Assembly: GCF_006542425.1 (NCBI RefSeq)
Contig: NZ_VFID01000007.1
Span: forward strand, 496,001-560,000
Source: Pseudoxanthomonas sp. z9
GTDB taxonomy: Bacteria > Pseudomonadota > Gammaproteobacteria > Xanthomonadales > Xanthomonadaceae
Reading direction: 5' to 3'
Length of the DNA: 64,000 nt
Made by a program: the position numbers and the translations under genes. How positions within the stretch are numbered: the first letter of the stretch is position 1; every line of letters starts with the position of its first letter. Below are positions 52,329 through 62,402 of the stretch, in pieces. The notes beneath the pieces are model-generated. The model was given only the letters and a program-made list of their open reading frames with translations. It did no database searches and had not been told where the DNA came from.

Positions 52329-53226
52329 TTGACCAGCCATCGGGCTGTTGAAAGCGAAAAATGGGGATTGAGGGGGATTTGGTTTTGGCGCGAAGAGCAA
52401 GCGCTCCTCAACAGCCGAATGGCTGGTCAATCCCCCGTCACCTGCTTCGCAGGCGCCCGCCCCCTTTTTCAAAGGGGGCTGATCAGGCGGTGGCCGTTTC
52501 CCCGGAATAACCATCTGGCTCTTGCCTCTCCCTCGGCAGTCATCCGGCTTTTCCTCCCCCTTTGAAAAAGGGGGACTAAGGGGGATTGGCTCTTCGCACC
52601 AAAAGCAAAATCCCCTGTCACCTGCTTCGCAGGCGCCCCGCCCCCTTTTTCAAAGGGGGCTGATCAGGCGGTGGTCGTTTCCCCGGAATAACCATCTGGC
52701 TCTTGCCTCTCCCTCGGCAGTCATCCGGCTTTTCCTCCCCCTTTGAAAAAGGGGGACTAAGGGGATTGGCTCTTCGCACCAAAAGCAAAATCCCCCGTCA
52801 CCTGCTTCGCAGGCGCCCGCCCCCTTTTTCAAAGGGGGCTGATCAGGCGGTGGCCGTTTCCCCGGAACAACCATCTGGCTCTTGCCTCTCCCTCGGCAGT
52901 CATCCGGCTTTTCCTCCCCCTTTGAAAAAGGGGGACTAAGGGGGACTAAGGGGGATTGGCTCTTCGCACCAAAAGCAAAATCCCCCGTCACCTGCTTCGC
53001 AGGCGCCCGCCCCCTTTTTCAAGGGGGCTGATCAGGCGGTGGTCGTTTCCCCGGAATGACCATCTGGCTCTTGCCTCTACCTCGGCAGTCATCCGGCTTT
53101 TCCTCCCCCTTTGAAAAAGGGGGACTAAGGGGGATTGGCTCTTCGCACCAAAAGCAAAATCCCCTGTCACCCGCTTCGCAGGTGCCCGCCCCCTTTTCCG
53201 CTTTCAACAGCCGAGTGGCTGGTCAA
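52329..53226. repeat. Tandem array C bounded by 28-base inverted terminal repeats
   Basis: Ends at 52329-52356 and 53199-53226 are inverted copies of one another with three mismatches (TTGACCAGCCA ... CTGTTGAAAGCG). A further CAACAGCCGAATGGCTGGTCAA-like copy is at 52409-52430. Between them are units of about 180 bases starting at 52441, 52621, 52801, 52991 and ~53170 (CCTGCTTCGCAGGCGCCC), each with two palindromes of CCCCCTTT...AAAGGGGG type. One unit is longer by a duplicated GGGGACTAA. No gene is inside. This fills the 1-kb gap between the permease and VOC genes. Confidence 0.93.
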
Positions 53227-53321
53227 AGGGGAGGCAAAAGCTGCCATGCTTCTGCCGAATCCCGGCTTTCGACGGCCGTAAGGCCGGTCATCCCCAATCC
53301 CGAATCCCGAATCCCCGCCCC

Positions 53322-53705
53322 ATGCACGCCAAACACATCACCCCGATCCTCAACGTCTCGGACATGGAAAAGAGCTTCGCCTGGTTCAAGGCATTGGGCT
53401 GGGAGAAATGCTGGGACTGGGGCAGTCCGCCCACCTTCGGTTCGGTCGGTTCCGGCGAGTGCGAGATCTTCATGTGCCTGGACGGCCAGGGACATCGCCA
53501 GGATCCCGCCGGTCCCCACGTGGAAACCGGCGGCGTGTGGATGTCCATCTGGGTCGACGACGTGGACAGCATCCATCGCACCTGCCTGGCGAACGGCATC
53601 GAAGTGACCTGGCCGCCGACGGACGAACCCTGGGGCGTGCGCGAGATGCATGTGCGCCATCCGGACGGACACGTGTTCCGGATCAGCCAGTCGCGCGAAG
53701 GCTAG
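53322..53705 (+). CDS. VOC (glyoxalase/bleomycin resistance) family protein
   Basis: Protein of 127 residues with the paired beta-alpha-beta-beta-beta units of the VOC fold: ITPILNVSDMEKSFAWFKAL, GVWMSIWVDDVDSIHRTCL, VREMHVRHPDGHVFRI. Metal ligands are plausible (H5, E residues, H in HPDGH) but the substrate is unknown. It lies just after array C. Confidence 0.88.
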   Translation: MHAKHITPILNVSDMEKSFAWFKALGWEKCWDWGSPPTFGSVGSGECEIFMCLDGQGHRQDPAGPHVETGGVWMSIWVDDVDSIHRTCLANGIEVTWPPTDEPWGVREMHVRHPDGHVFRISQSREG

Positions 53706-53979
53706 ACTCCCGCGAGCGTGTGTAGTCCTGGACGCGGCAGCAGGGACAAACTCGACCCGAACCACAACGCACTCGCGGATCGCGCAGTTTGCGCACCGTA
53801 CGCCGGCGGATGCGGTATCCGAAGGTATCCGACCGGACAATGCGCATCCGCGCAAATCCAAGCGCCGCCTCGTTCTTCGCCCGCCTACGCCGGCGTACGG
53901 AAAGGCAGGGCTGATCTGCGTCAATACAGCTGTATGCACAATTGTGCATTATTCTGGTTCCTGACCTGTCGGATCACGC

Positions 53980-54495
53980 ATGAAATCCCCCGCTTCCTTT
54001 ACCCGGGATCAGCTGCTGGCCAGCGCCCGCGGCGAACTGTTCGGCCCGGACGCCGGCCGCCTCCCCAACGACCCGATGCTGATGTTCGATCGCATCACCG
54101 AGATCCGCGAGGACGGCGGCGCGCACGGCAAGGGCATGGTGCGGGCGGAACTGGATATCCATCCGGACCTGTGGTTCTTCAAGTGCCATTTCCTCGGCGA
54201 CCCGGTGATGCCCGGCTGCCTGGGCCTGGACGCGCTGTGGCAGCTCACCGGTTTCTATCTCACCTGGATCGGCGCACCCGGACGCGGTCGCGCGCTCGGC
54301 ACCGGCGAGGTGAAATTCACCGGCCAGGTGCTGCCCACCGCGAAGCGGGTGAGCTATGAAATCGACATCAGCCGCGTGATCAACCGCAAGCTGGTGCTGG
54401 CCGTGGCCGACGGTCGCATGCTGGTCGATGGCCGCGAGATCTACACCGCGCGCGATCTGCGCGTGGGCCTGTTCACCTCCACGGAGGCGTTCTGA
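53980..54495 (+). CDS. fabA: 3-hydroxyacyl-ACP dehydratase/isomerase FabA
   Basis: Bifunctional beta-hydroxydecanoyl-ACP dehydratase and trans-2/cis-3 isomerase, the branch point to unsaturated fatty acids. The product is 171 residues. Catalytic H70 in [14 protein letters not shown] and D84 in [10 protein letters not shown] match E. coli numbering. Two bases separate its stop from fabB. The 275-base gap upstream holds no gene; AT-rich sequence near 53935-53955 is the likely promoter. Confidence 0.97.
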   Translation: MKSPASFTRDQLLASARGELFGPDAGRLPNDPMLMFDRITEIREDGGAHGKGMVRAELDIHPDLWFFKCHFLGDPVMPGCLGLDALWQLTGFYLTWIGAPGRGRALGTGEVKFTGQVLPTAKRVSYEIDISRVINRKLVLAVADGRMLVDGREIYTARDLRVGLFTSTEAF

Positions 54496-54497
54496 GC

Positions 54498-55706
54498 ATG
54501 CGCCGCGTCGTCATCACCGGCCTGGGCATCACTTCCTGCCTGGGCAATGATTCCAACACCGTTTCCGCCGCGCTGCGCGAAGGTCGCTCCGGCATCCGCC
54601 ATCTGCCGCAGTACGCAGAACTCGGTTTCCGCAGCCAGGTCGGCGGCGCGCCGGAGCTTGATCTGGAAGCGCTGATCGATCGCAAGCAGAAGCGCTTCAT
54701 GGGCGACGCCGCCGCGTATGCCTATCTGGCGATGCGCGACGCCATCGCCGATGCCGGCCTGGACGAGGCATTGGTCAGCCAGCCGCGCACGGGCTTGATC
54801 GCCGGTTCCGGCGGCGGATCGGCCGAATGGCAGATCGAGGCGGCGGATCTGCTGCGCCAGCGCGGCATCCGCAAGGTCGGCCCGTACATGGTGCCGCGCA
54901 CGATGTGCTCCACCGTCTCGGCCACGCTGGCCACCGCGTACAAGATCAAGGGCGTGAGTTACTCGCTGTCGGCCGCGTGTGCAACCTCCGCGCACTGCAT
55001 CGGCGCGGCGGCGGATCTGATCCACGCCGGCCGCCAGGACATCGTGTTCGCCGGCGGCGGCGAGGAGCTGCACTGGGCGCTGACGATGATGTTCGACGCC
55101 ATGGGCGCGTTGTCCAGCCAGCGCAACGAGGATCCGACCCGCGCCTCGCGCCCGTATGACGCCGATCGCGACGGCTTCGTCATCGCCGGCGGTGGCGGCA
55201 TGCTGGTGCTCGAAGACTACGACCACGCGGTGAGGCGTGGCGCGCGCATCCATGCCGAACTGCTCGGCTACGGCGTCACATCCGACGGTGCCGACATGGT
55301 CGCGCCCTCCGGCGAAGGCGCGGTGCGCTGCATGCAGATGGCCCTGGAGGGCGTGGACAAGCCGGTGGACTACCTCAACACCCACGGCACCTCGACGCCG
55401 CTGGGCGACGTGGTGGAACTCGATGCCGTGCGCAGCGTGTTCGGCGATGCGGTGCCGCCGCTGTCCTCGACCAAGGCGCTGTCCGGCCATTCGCTCGGCG
55501 CGGCCAGCGTGCACGAAGCAATCTACTGCCTGCTGATGATGCGCGACGGCTTCATCGCCGGCTCGGCGAACGTCGATACGCCGGATCCGCGCGCCGAGGG
55601 CTTCCCCATCGTGCGCGAGAGCCGCGACGCGAAGCTGGACACGGTGATGTCCAACAGCTTCGGCTTCGGTGGCACCAACGCCACGCTGGTGTTCGGTCGG
55701 GTCTAG
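54498..55706 (+). CDS. fabB: Beta-ketoacyl-ACP synthase I FabB
   Basis: Condensing enzyme that elongates the cis-3-decenoyl-ACP made by FabA. The product is 402 residues. Nucleophile C161 in [10 protein letters not shown], then the two catalytic histidines in [11 protein letters not shown] and [10 protein letters not shown], and the [10 protein letters not shown] ending. Paired with fabA as in other FabA/FabB bacteria. Confidence 0.97.
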   Translation: MRRVVITGLGITSCLGNDSNTVSAALREGRSGIRHLPQYAELGFRSQVGGAPELDLEALIDRKQKRFMGDAAAYAYLAMRDAIADAGLDEALVSQPRTGLIAGSGGGSAEWQIEAADLLRQRGIRKVGPYMVPRTMCSTVSATLATAYKIKGVSYSLSAACATSAHCIGAAADLIHAGRQDIVFAGGGEELHWALTMMFDAMGALSSQRNEDPTRASRPYDADRDGFVIAGGGGMLVLEDYDHAVRRGARIHAELLGYGVTSDGADMVAPSGEGAVRCMQMALEGVDKPVDYLNTHGTSTPLGDVVELDAVRSVFGDAVPPLSSTKALSGHSLGAASVHEAIYCLLMMRDGFIAGSANVDTPDPRAEGFPIVRESRDAKLDTVMSNSFGFGGTNATLVFGRV

Positions 55707-55714
55707 GCAAGGGT

Positions 55715-55747
55715 CTCGGTTACGGTAGGCGTACCGCGGCAACCGAG
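55715..55747. terminator. Hairpin between convergent fabB and a membrane protein gene
   Basis: Outer arms CTCGGTT (55715-55721) and AACCGAG (55741-55747), inner arms CGGTA (55723-55727) and TACCG (55732-55736). No T tract on either side, so termination is only suggested by position. Confidence 0.4.
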
Positions 55748-55759
55748 CCAACCATGTCG

Positions 55760-56227
55760 CTAGCTGCCCGCCTGCCGGCGGGCGCTGGCGAGGTATCCCG
55801 CCAACGTTCCAAGCAACGCTCCCAGCATGGATGCCGCGACATACAAGACGGTGAGCAGAGCAGGCTGTGTTGACGGGAGCCACAACCCGATCACCACACT
55901 GAACGCCTGCGCGATGCCCGACATCAACAGGAATACGAGTGCCGCGTGCTGCAGGCGGCGCTCGCGTTGGCGACAGGCCAGGTGGGCGAATATCAGGAAG
56001 TCCACCGATGCCATGATCACAAGGCCAATGGCCGTCTGGTGTATCACCGTATCCTTGTCGGAGGCAGCGGGCACGAACATGCCTTCAGCCAAGCCGATGG
56101 AGAAGTCGACCAGGAACATCAGGATCGCGTACCGGGTGATACGCGCCCAATTCAAGGGCTCTCCCGTCTGCACGTGCGACACGTCCTCATCCGGCAAGTC
56201 GCTCTCTCCTGCTCCCACACCAGACAA
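55760..56227 (-). CDS. Hypothetical four-helix membrane protein
   Basis: Protein of 155 residues: a charged N-terminus of about 25 residues, then four hydrophobic segments (about 30-50, 65-85, 95-113, 122-147). No family recognised. Convergent with fabB and 51 bases downstream of metQ on the same strand, so it might be read through from the met operon. Confidence 0.7.
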   Translation of the reverse strand: MSGVGAGESDLPDEDVSHVQTGEPLNWARITRYAILMFLVDFSIGLAEGMFVPAASDKDTVIHQTAIGLVIMASVDFLIFAHLACRQRERRLQHAALVFLLMSGIAQAFSVVIGLWLPSTQPALLTVLYVAASMLGALLGTLAGYLASARRQAGS

Positions 56228-56278
56228 CGAAGTCCATTGTTACCGTCGCCGGAAACGGCGCGGGCCGGGATCGCATGA

Positions 56279-57070
56279 TCAGAACGCCGGCAGCACCGCG
56301 CCCTGGTATTTCTTCTGGATGAATTCGCGCACGGCCGGGCTGGTCAATGCGGCTTCCAGCTTCTTCACCCGCGGGTCGTCGCGCAGCTCCGGGCGGCCAA
56401 CCAGGAAGTTCACGTAAGGCGACTTCGCGTCCTCGATGGCGAGGGCGTCGCGGGTCGGCTGCAGGCCGGCATCCAGCGCGTAGTTGGTGTTGATCAGTGC
56501 CAGATCGACCTGTTCCAGCACGCGCGGCAGCATCGCGGCGTCGAGTTCGCGGAACTTCAGCTGCTTCGGATTGGCGGTGATGTCGCGCAGGGTCGCCATC
56601 TGGTTGGACGGATCCTTGAGCTGGATGACGCCGGCGCGATGCAGCAGGATCAGCGCGCGGCTGTTGTTGCTCGGATCGTTGGGAATCACCACGTCCGCGC
56701 CCGCGGGTAGCGCATCCAGCGACTTGTAGCGGCGGGAGTAAGCGCCGAACGGTTCGATGTGCACGCCAATGTAGGTTTCCAGCTTCGTGCCGCGATCCTG
56801 GTTGTAGGCTTTCAGATAGGGCTCGGTCTGGAAGTAGTTCACGTCGATCTGGCCCTGCACGACCTGGTCGTTGGGCTGCACGTAGTCGTTGAACACGCGT
56901 ACTTCCAGCTTCACGCCGTCCTTGGCCAGCAGCGGCTTGACCACCTCCAGGATTTCCGCGTGCGGCACGGCGGTGGCGGCGATGGTCAGGGTATCGTCGG
57001 ACTTCGCCGCCGGCTTGCAGGCTGCCAGGGTCAGCAGCAGCAGCGACAACGGGAGCAGCAACTTCTTCAT
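56279..57070 (-). CDS. metQ: Methionine-binding lipoprotein MetQ
   Basis: Periplasmic substrate-binding lipoprotein of the D/L-methionine ABC importer (NlpA family). The product is 263 residues. Lipobox LAAC near residue 18; family motifs FNDYVQPNDQVVQGQIDVNYFQ and IPNDPSNNSRALILL. The start at 57070 is preferred since it gives the lipoprotein signal. Last of metN-metI-metQ. Confidence 0.95.
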   Translation of the reverse strand: MKKLLLPLSLLLLTLAACKPAAKSDDTLTIAATAVPHAEILEVVKPLLAKDGVKLEVRVFNDYVQPNDQVVQGQIDVNYFQTEPYLKAYNQDRGTKLETYIGVHIEPFGAYSRRYKSLDALPAGADVVIPNDPSNNSRALILLHRAGVIQLKDPSNQMATLRDITANPKQLKFRELDAAMLPRVLEQVDLALINTNYALDAGLQPTRDALAIEDAKSPYVNFLVGRPELRDDPRVKKLEAALTSPAVREFIQKKYQGAVLPAF

Positions 57071-57099
57071 GGGGAAATACCAGGGAGAGGAAAAAGGAA

Positions 57100-57780
57100 T
57101 CAGCGGCGGTTGAACCGCCGGACCAGGCTGTCGCCCAGCCATTGCAACAACTGGACGATGATCAGCAGCAGCGCGACGGTGATCACCGCCACCGACGTCT
57201 GCGATCGCAGATAGCCATCACGATACGCCAGATCGCCCAGGCCGCCGGAACCGATGGCACCGCCCATCGCGGTGAAGCCGATCAGGGCCACCGCGGTGAC
57301 CGTCGCTCCCGCCAGCAGGCCCGGCATGGATTCCGGCAGCAGCACGCGCCGCACCAGTTGCCAGGTGGTGGCGCCCATCGCCTCGCTGGCTTCGATGACG
57401 CCTGGATGGACTTCCCGCAGCGCCGTTTCGACCAGCCGCGCATAGAACGGCACCGCGCCCACCACCAGCGGCAGGATCGCCCCGCGCACGCCCAGCGAAG
57501 TGCCCACCAGGCTCAGCGTCACCGGGATCAACACGATCATCAGGATGATGAAGGGCGCCGAGCGCACCAGGTTGACCAGCAGCGCCAGCGCGGCATGCAG
57601 CCAGCGGTTTTCCAGGCGCTGGCGCTTGTCGCTGAGGAACAGCAGCACGCCCAGCGGCAGGCCCAGCAGCAGTGTCAACGGCAGCGCCCCCGCGAGCATC
57701 AGCAGGGTATCCCCGCTCGCCACCAGCACTTCGCCCCACTTGGCCGGATCCAGTCCCAGCACGGTTGCCAGCGTGATCAT
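57100..57780 (-). CDS. metI: Methionine ABC transporter permease MetI
   Basis: Permease of 226 residues with five to six membrane helices and the EAA-type loop [21 protein letters not shown]. It overlaps metN by four bases. Its motif [17 protein letters not shown] is typical of MetI. Confidence 0.96.
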   Translation of the reverse strand: MITLATVLGLDPAKWGEVLVASGDTLLMLAGALPLTLLLGLPLGVLLFLSDKRQRLENRWLHAALALLVNLVRSAPFIILMIVLIPVTLSLVGTSLGVRGAILPLVVGAVPFYARLVETALREVHPGVIEASEAMGATTWQLVRRVLLPESMPGLLAGATVTAVALIGFTAMGGAIGSGGLGDLAYRDGYLRSQTSVAVITVALLLIIVQLLQWLGDSLVRRFNRR

Positions 57781-58784
57781 GCGCGCAGCACCTCGACGTC
57801 GACGCCGGCCTGTTGCAGGCCGGTGGTGGCGGCGTCAGCATCGCCCTCGGTCATGGCGATGGTGAGCTGGCCATACGGCGTATCGCGGATGCGACCGATG
57901 CGGCCCCCCAGGATGGTGTAGTCCACGCCGGTCTGGCGCGCGACCTGGCCGAGCAATGGCCGATAGGTATCGCTGCCGAGAAAGGTCAGGCGCAGGATGC
58001 GGCCGGGCACCGCGTCCAGCGCGCGGCGCTGTTCGTCCTCGTCCAGGTGTTCGGCATCGACCACGAACTGCCGCGTGGTCGGATGGGCCGGATGCAGGAA
58101 CACCTGCGTCACCGGCCCGGTCTCCACCAGTTGCCCCGCATCCAGCACCGCCACGCGATGGCAGATGCTGCGCACCACTTCCATCTCGTGGGTGATCAGC
58201 ACGATGGTCAGTCCGAGTTCGCGATTCAGATCCGCCAGCAGCCGCAGGATCGATTGCGTGGTCTGCGGATCCAGCGCGCTGGTGGCCTCATCGCACAGCA
58301 GCAGGTGTGGCTGGGTGGCGAGCGCGCGCGCGATGCCCACGCGCTGCTTCTGCCCACCGGACAACTGGGCCGGATAACGATCCGCCAGTGCCTGCAGGCC
58401 AACGCGCTCCAGCAGTTGCGCGACCCGCTGTTCGATCTCCGCACGCTTCATGCCGGCCAGTTGCAGCGGGAACGCCACGTTGTTCGCCACGGTCTGCGAC
58501 GACAGCAGGTTGAAGTGCTGGAAGATCATGCCGATGCGTCGGCGCGCGGCGCGCAGCTCCGGATCCGGCAGCGCCGCGATGTCCTGCCCTTCCACCAGCA
58601 CCTGGCCCTGCGTGGGCCGCTCCAGGCCGTTGATCAGGCGCAGCAGGGTCGATTTGCCGGCGCCGGACTGGCCGATGATGCCGAAGATCTCGCCCTGCCG
58701 GATCTCCAGATCCAGTGGTCGTAGCGCCACGGTTTCGCCGCCGGGCGTGGCGAAGGACTTGCTGATGTTCTTGAACTGGATCAT
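57777..58784 (-). CDS. metN: Methionine ABC transporter ATPase MetN
   Basis: ATPase of 335 residues: Walker [11 protein letters not shown] loop [13 protein letters not shown], signature [17 protein letters not shown], Walker [13 protein letters not shown], and a C-terminal NIL (ACT-like) domain (about 260-335) that binds methionine and gives feedback inhibition. First gene of the met operon; a sigma-70 promoter is visible at 58882-58909. Confidence 0.96.
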   Translation of the reverse strand: MIQFKNISKSFATPGGETVALRPLDLEIRQGEIFGIIGQSGAGKSTLLRLINGLERPTQGQVLVEGQDIAALPDPELRAARRRIGMIFQHFNLLSSQTVANNVAFPLQLAGMKRAEIEQRVAQLLERVGLQALADRYPAQLSGGQKQRVGIARALATQPHLLLCDEATSALDPQTTQSILRLLADLNRELGLTIVLITHEMEVVRSICHRVAVLDAGQLVETGPVTQVFLHPAHPTTRQFVVDAEHLDEDEQRRALDAVPGRILRLTFLGSDTYRPLLGQVARQTGVDYTILGGRIGRIRDTPYGQLTIAMTEGDADAATTGLQQAGVDVEVLRA

Positions 58785-59315
58785 GGCGCCGTGGGCCTGG
58801 CGGGAGAGCGATCACCCGCCCGCAGGAACGTGGGAGTGCGGAGGTGCCGCCGGGCTTGGCCGGTACGCGGCAGGGAGCGCCACGATAGCCTGTCCCCGCC
58901 GGCTGTCAAATGCGCCCGGCCAACGGGATTCCGGCTGCGCGCGGGCAGGGAGAAGAAGCGCCGCCGTTCATCCGTCCATGGCAACGGCTTGCGGGTGAGC
59001 CGCGCTCGCCGCTGGTGGGAGAGGCAGCGCAGCGGCGAGCACGGCCCATGAACCTGTTTCGACATGCGATATCCGGATGACAACGACAACCGCGTCATCC
59101 GGCTTGCGTCGCCTGCGCGCGGTGGCGGAAGGCATCCGACGCAGGCGCCGGGCGTGCAACGGCTTCACTGGGAATCGCAAGGATATCGCCACGCGACCAC
59201 GCGCGTGATGGCCGCGACGAATGTGCTTATGCCGTATTTCCACTTGCCATCGCGGCGGTTTCAGACGTCCGCGATCGTCCCGGTCACCGACCGGCCGCGC
59301 GATCTGAGCGTCGAA
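58785..59315. other. Non-coding gap between metN and phzF
   Basis: About 530 bases. It holds the met promoter (58882-58909). I see no S-box or other methionine riboswitch. The stretch 59100-59315 lies downstream of phzF and includes the inverted arms GCCTGCG and CGCAGGC near 59110 and 59141 without a T tract. Short open frames here overlap on both strands and lack support. Confidence 0.5.
58882..58909 (-). promoter_or_regulatory. metN: Sigma-70 promoter of metNIQ
   Basis: On the minus strand TTGACA (58909-58904), a 16-base spacer, then TATCGT (58887-58882), about 98 bases before the metN start. The -35 is a perfect match; the -10 matches at four of six positions. Confidence 0.65.
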
Positions 59316-60170
59316 TCAGCCTGCCCGGGTTGCGGTGCCCGTGATCCTCACCGCTGTACCGCTGACACGAATTCCCTCGCGCGGATCCTCCGGCACCGTC
59401 ACCCTGATCCGGCTTGGCCGCCCGAGATCATCGCCCTGGTGAACCCGGAAAACGCGATCCACGGGCAATGCCTCGTTGTGCGCCAGATACGCACCCAGCG
59501 CGGCGGCGGCGGCGCCCGTGGCCGGGTCCTCCACCACGCCGCCGGGTGGAAATGGATTGCGCGCGTGGAACGTATCGGCATCCGCGCGCCAGATCAGGTT
59601 CACGGTGGTCCAGTCGTGTTGGGCCATGAGTCCGGAAAGCGCGCCGAAATCGTAATCCAGCCGCGCCAGGCGGTCGCGGGTGGACACGGCGATGATCGGA
59701 TGCCACGCGCCGGCGTAGGCGACGGCCGGCGCCAGTGCGGGGGCCAGTTCATCGCGATGCCAGTGCAGGACGGCGAGCAGGCGATCCAGATCGTCCGGAT
59801 CCAGCGGCGCCATGCGCGGCTCGACGCTGGTCAGCGTCGCGGTGAACTGCTCATCCACCTGCACGCGCACGCGTCCAGCGCGTGCTTGCAGCACCTTCTC
59901 GCCCGCACCGTATGCCTCGGCATGCGCGACGGTCGCGGCGATGGTGGCATGTCCGCAGAACGGCACCTCGGCCAGCGGACTGAAGTAGCGCACCTCGAAC
60001 GTGCCATCCTCGCGCGGCAGCAGAAAGGCGGTTTCCGAATAGCCCACCTCGGCGGCGATGCGCTGCATGTCCGCTTCCGGCAGGCCGCGCGCATCCAGCA
60101 CGACTCCGGCGGGATTGCCGCCGGCCGGATCCGTGGTGAAGGCGCTGTAGCGGAGCACGTTCGCGTTCAT
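59316..60170 (-). CDS. PhzF family isomerase/epimerase-like protein
   Basis: Protein of 284 residues of the PhzF fold (two diaminopimelate-epimerase-like halves). Catalytic Glu E46 in VGYSETAFL; FCGHATIAA and VEDPATGAAAAALGAYL are the usual motifs. Substrate unknown; the phenazine genes are not here. The start ATG overlaps the stop of the YczE-like gene (TGATG), so the two are translationally coupled. Confidence 0.92.
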   Translation of the reverse strand: MNANVLRYSAFTTDPAGGNPAGVVLDARGLPEADMQRIAAEVGYSETAFLLPREDGTFEVRYFSPLAEVPFCGHATIAATVAHAEAYGAGEKVLQARAGRVRVQVDEQFTATLTSVEPRMAPLDPDDLDRLLAVLHWHRDELAPALAPAVAYAGAWHPIIAVSTRDRLARLDYDFGALSGLMAQHDWTTVNLIWRADADTFHARNPFPPGGVVEDPATGAAAAALGAYLAHNEALPVDRVFRVHQGDDLGRPSRIRVTVPEDPREGIRVSGTAVRITGTATRAG

Positions 60171-60853
60171 CACGCTTCCTCCGGCAAGGCGGTGCGCGTG
60201 TCGGGATCATCCAGCCGCACCACCAGATAACGCAGGAAGAACTGGGTCAACGGCCCAACGCCCAGAGCGAAGATCACCGTGCCCACGCCGACGACGCCAC
60301 CCAGCAATACGCCGACGATGAGCACGGTGACTTCGATGATCGTGCGCACCTTGCGGATCGACCAGCCGGTGCGACGCGACAGTCCGGTCATCAAGCCGTC
60401 GCGCGGGCCCGGCCCCAGTTGCGCGCCGACATACAGCGCGGTCGCGAAGGCGCAGGTCACCACGCCACCCAGCATGTAGGCGATGCGCAGCCACAGGCTC
60501 TCCGGCGTGCCGAGCATCGCCAGACTGATATCGGCGAACGGCCCCAGCAGCAGGCTGTTGGCGACGGTGCCCAGGCCCGGCATCTGCCGCAGCGGAATCC
60601 AGCCCAGCAACACCACCACCGCGGTGATGATCATCACCACGCCGAAGGAGACCGGCAGATGCAGCGACAGGCCCAGATGGAACACGTCCCACGGTGAAGC
60701 GCCGATGGCCCCCTTCACCATCAGGGCGATGGCCAGGCCGTACAGCCACAGGCCGACCAGCAGCCGGAACAGCCGTTCGGGCAGGCGCCCGGCCTTGAGC
60801 TGCGCGAGGGGGCCGAGATTGGACAGGCCCGAGGAGGGGGAGATCGTCGCCAT
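60170..60853 (-). CDS. yczE: YczE/YyaS/YitT-like membrane protein
   Basis: Polytopic protein of 227 residues with five to six helices and family motifs KGAIGASPWDVFHLGLS and GAQLGPGPRDGLMTGLSRR. Function unknown. It is divergent from a MocR-type regulator with 60 bases between start codons, the layout described for YczR-yczE pairs, and is coupled to phzF. Confidence 0.88.
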   Translation of the reverse strand: MATISPSSGLSNLGPLAQLKAGRLPERLFRLLVGLWLYGLAIALMVKGAIGASPWDVFHLGLSLHLPVSFGVVMIITAVVVLLGWIPLRQMPGLGTVANSLLLGPFADISLAMLGTPESLWLRIAYMLGGVVTCAFATALYVGAQLGPGPRDGLMTGLSRRTGWSIRKVRTIIEVTVLIVGVLLGGVVGVGTVIFALGVGPLTQFFLRYLVVRLDDPDTRTALPEEA

Positions 60854-60916
60854 GGGGCCACCTTGAAGGTAATTGGCCCTTTTCCATAGAGCCAATCGTG
60901 CGATAGTGGCCCCATG
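60851..60916. promoter_or_regulatory. Nested, nearly concentric palindromes in the yczE-mocR divergent promoter
   Basis: Outer perfect 11-base arms CATGGGGCCAC (60851-60861) and GTGGCCCCATG (60906-60916) include both start codons. Inner arms ATTGGC (60872-60877) and GCCAAT (60891-60896) lie around nearly the same centre. This two-fold symmetry suits binding of a dimeric MocR regulator controlling both genes. Confidence 0.75.
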
Positions 60917-62371
60917 AATCGCACGCTGGCTCCCGAACGCCTCGCCACCCTGGTCGGCGAGTTCAACCGCTCCCCCGCCTACCGGGGGCTGTGCCAGGCC
61001 CTGCAGGAACTGATTGGCGACGGGCGCATCCCCTTGGGCACCCGTCTGCCCAGCGAGCGCGCGGTCACCCTCGCGCTGGGCGTCTCGCGCAATACCGTCA
61101 CCCGCGCCTACGCCGACCTGATCGCCGCCGGCTTCGCCACCGCGCGACAGGGCGCGGGCACGTTCGCCACGGTGCCGGTGGATCGCCGGCGCGCGCATGA
61201 TCACGCCCTGCACGCGCTGGGCACGAATCCGGCGATCGATGGCGCCATCGATCTGAACTGCGCCGCCGGCGCCGCCACGCCGGGCGTCGCCGCCGCGTAC
61301 GAACGCGCCCTCGCCGCGCTGCCTTCGTATCTGTGCAGCGACGGCTACCTGCCCTCGGGGCTACCCGGCCTGCAGGCGATGATCGCCGATTCGTATGCGC
61401 GGCGCGGCCTGCCAACGGCGCCGGAACAGATCATCATCACCAGCGGCGCGCTGTCGGCGCTGGCCATCACCGCGCGTGCGCTGTCGCGTCCGGGGGATCG
61501 GGTGATGCTCGAATCACCGGTGTATTCCAACGCCATCGAAGCACTGCGGCTGGGCGGCGGCAAGCTGATCAGTTCGCCCCTGGCCGATCCGCTGGGCGAG
61601 CAGGGCTGGGATCTGGACGGCATCGAGGCCACCCTGCGACAGACCTCGCCGCACCTGGCCTACTTGATTCCCGATTTCCAGAATCCCACCGGCTTCCTGA
61701 TGGACGACGCCATGCGCGCGCGCTACGCCGCCGCGTTGCGCGACGCCCGCACCACCGCCATCGTCGACGAAACCCTGCAAGCCACCGCGCTGTCCGACGC
61801 GCCGATGCCCGCGCCCTTCGCCGCGCTTGCCACCGACGCCATCACCCTGGGCAGCGCGTCCAAGATGTTCTGGGGCGGCCTGCGCGTGGGCTGGATCCGC
61901 GCGCCACGCCCGCTGATCCGCCGCCTGATCAACGCCCGCGTGCAGTTCGATCTCGGCAGCTCGCTGTTCGATCAACTGGTCGTCGCCGAACTGCTGGCCC
62001 AACCGGACATCCTCGCCAATCGCCGCGAGCAACTGCGCCAGCGCCGCGACGCGCTGATCGCCGCGCTGCGTGAACACCTGCCGGACTGGCGCTTCCGCGT
62101 CCCCGCCGGCGGCCTGACCCTGTGGGTGCAGTTGCCCCACGGCAGCGCCACCCGCCTGTGCGCCGACATGGAACGCAGCGGCATCCACCTCGTCCCCGGC
62201 CCGGTCTTCAGCGTGGAAGGCGGCGCCGACGGCTGGCTGCGGATTCCGTACGCCAAACCGGAGGAGGAACTGGTGCGGGCGGTGAAGGCAATTGCAGGAA
62301 GGCGGACGGCGGATTGGTCCGAAGGTGCTCATCAACAAAGCGCATCCAGGTCCAAGATCCTGATTGCATGA
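60914..62371 (+). CDS. YczR-like MocR transcription regulator
   Basis: Regulator of 485 residues: GntR-type winged helix at about 20-85 (LPSERAVTLALGVSRNTVTRAYADL), then an aminotransferase fold with IITSGALSALAI, IPDFQNPTGF and the PLP lysine in GSASKMFWGGLRVGW. The divergent yczE supports YczR identity. GATAGT ends 6 bases before the ATG with no Shine-Dalgarno sequence, so the mRNA may be leaderless. The C-terminal 20 residues beyond the fold are unusual. Confidence 0.92.
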   Translation: MNRTLAPERLATLVGEFNRSPAYRGLCQALQELIGDGRIPLGTRLPSERAVTLALGVSRNTVTRAYADLIAAGFATARQGAGTFATVPVDRRRAHDHALHALGTNPAIDGAIDLNCAAGAATPGVAAAYERALAALPSYLCSDGYLPSGLPGLQAMIADSYARRGLPTAPEQIIITSGALSALAITARALSRPGDRVMLESPVYSNAIEALRLGGGKLISSPLADPLGEQGWDLDGIEATLRQTSPHLAYLIPDFQNPTGFLMDDAMRARYAAALRDARTTAIVDETLQATALSDAPMPAPFAALATDAITLGSASKMFWGGLRVGWIRAPRPLIRRLINARVQFDLGSSLFDQLVVAELLAQPDILANRREQLRQRRDALIAALREHLPDWRFRVPAGGLTLWVQLPHGSATRLCADMERSGIHLVPGPVFSVEGGADGWLRIPYAKPEEELVRAVKAIAGRRTADWSEGAHQQSASRSKILIA

Positions 62372-62402
62372 ACTCCCGGTTACCGCTGACCCCCGGCAGC
62401 GG

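Noticed and set aside
52329-53226. Possible CRISPR array at the 180-base repeats
   Set aside because: Whole units repeat, including the would-be spacers; the period is far too long and there are no cas genes.
58785-59050. S-box or other methionine riboswitch upstream of metN
   Set aside because: No conserved SAM-riboswitch blocks could be recognised; a plain sigma-70 promoter is visible instead.
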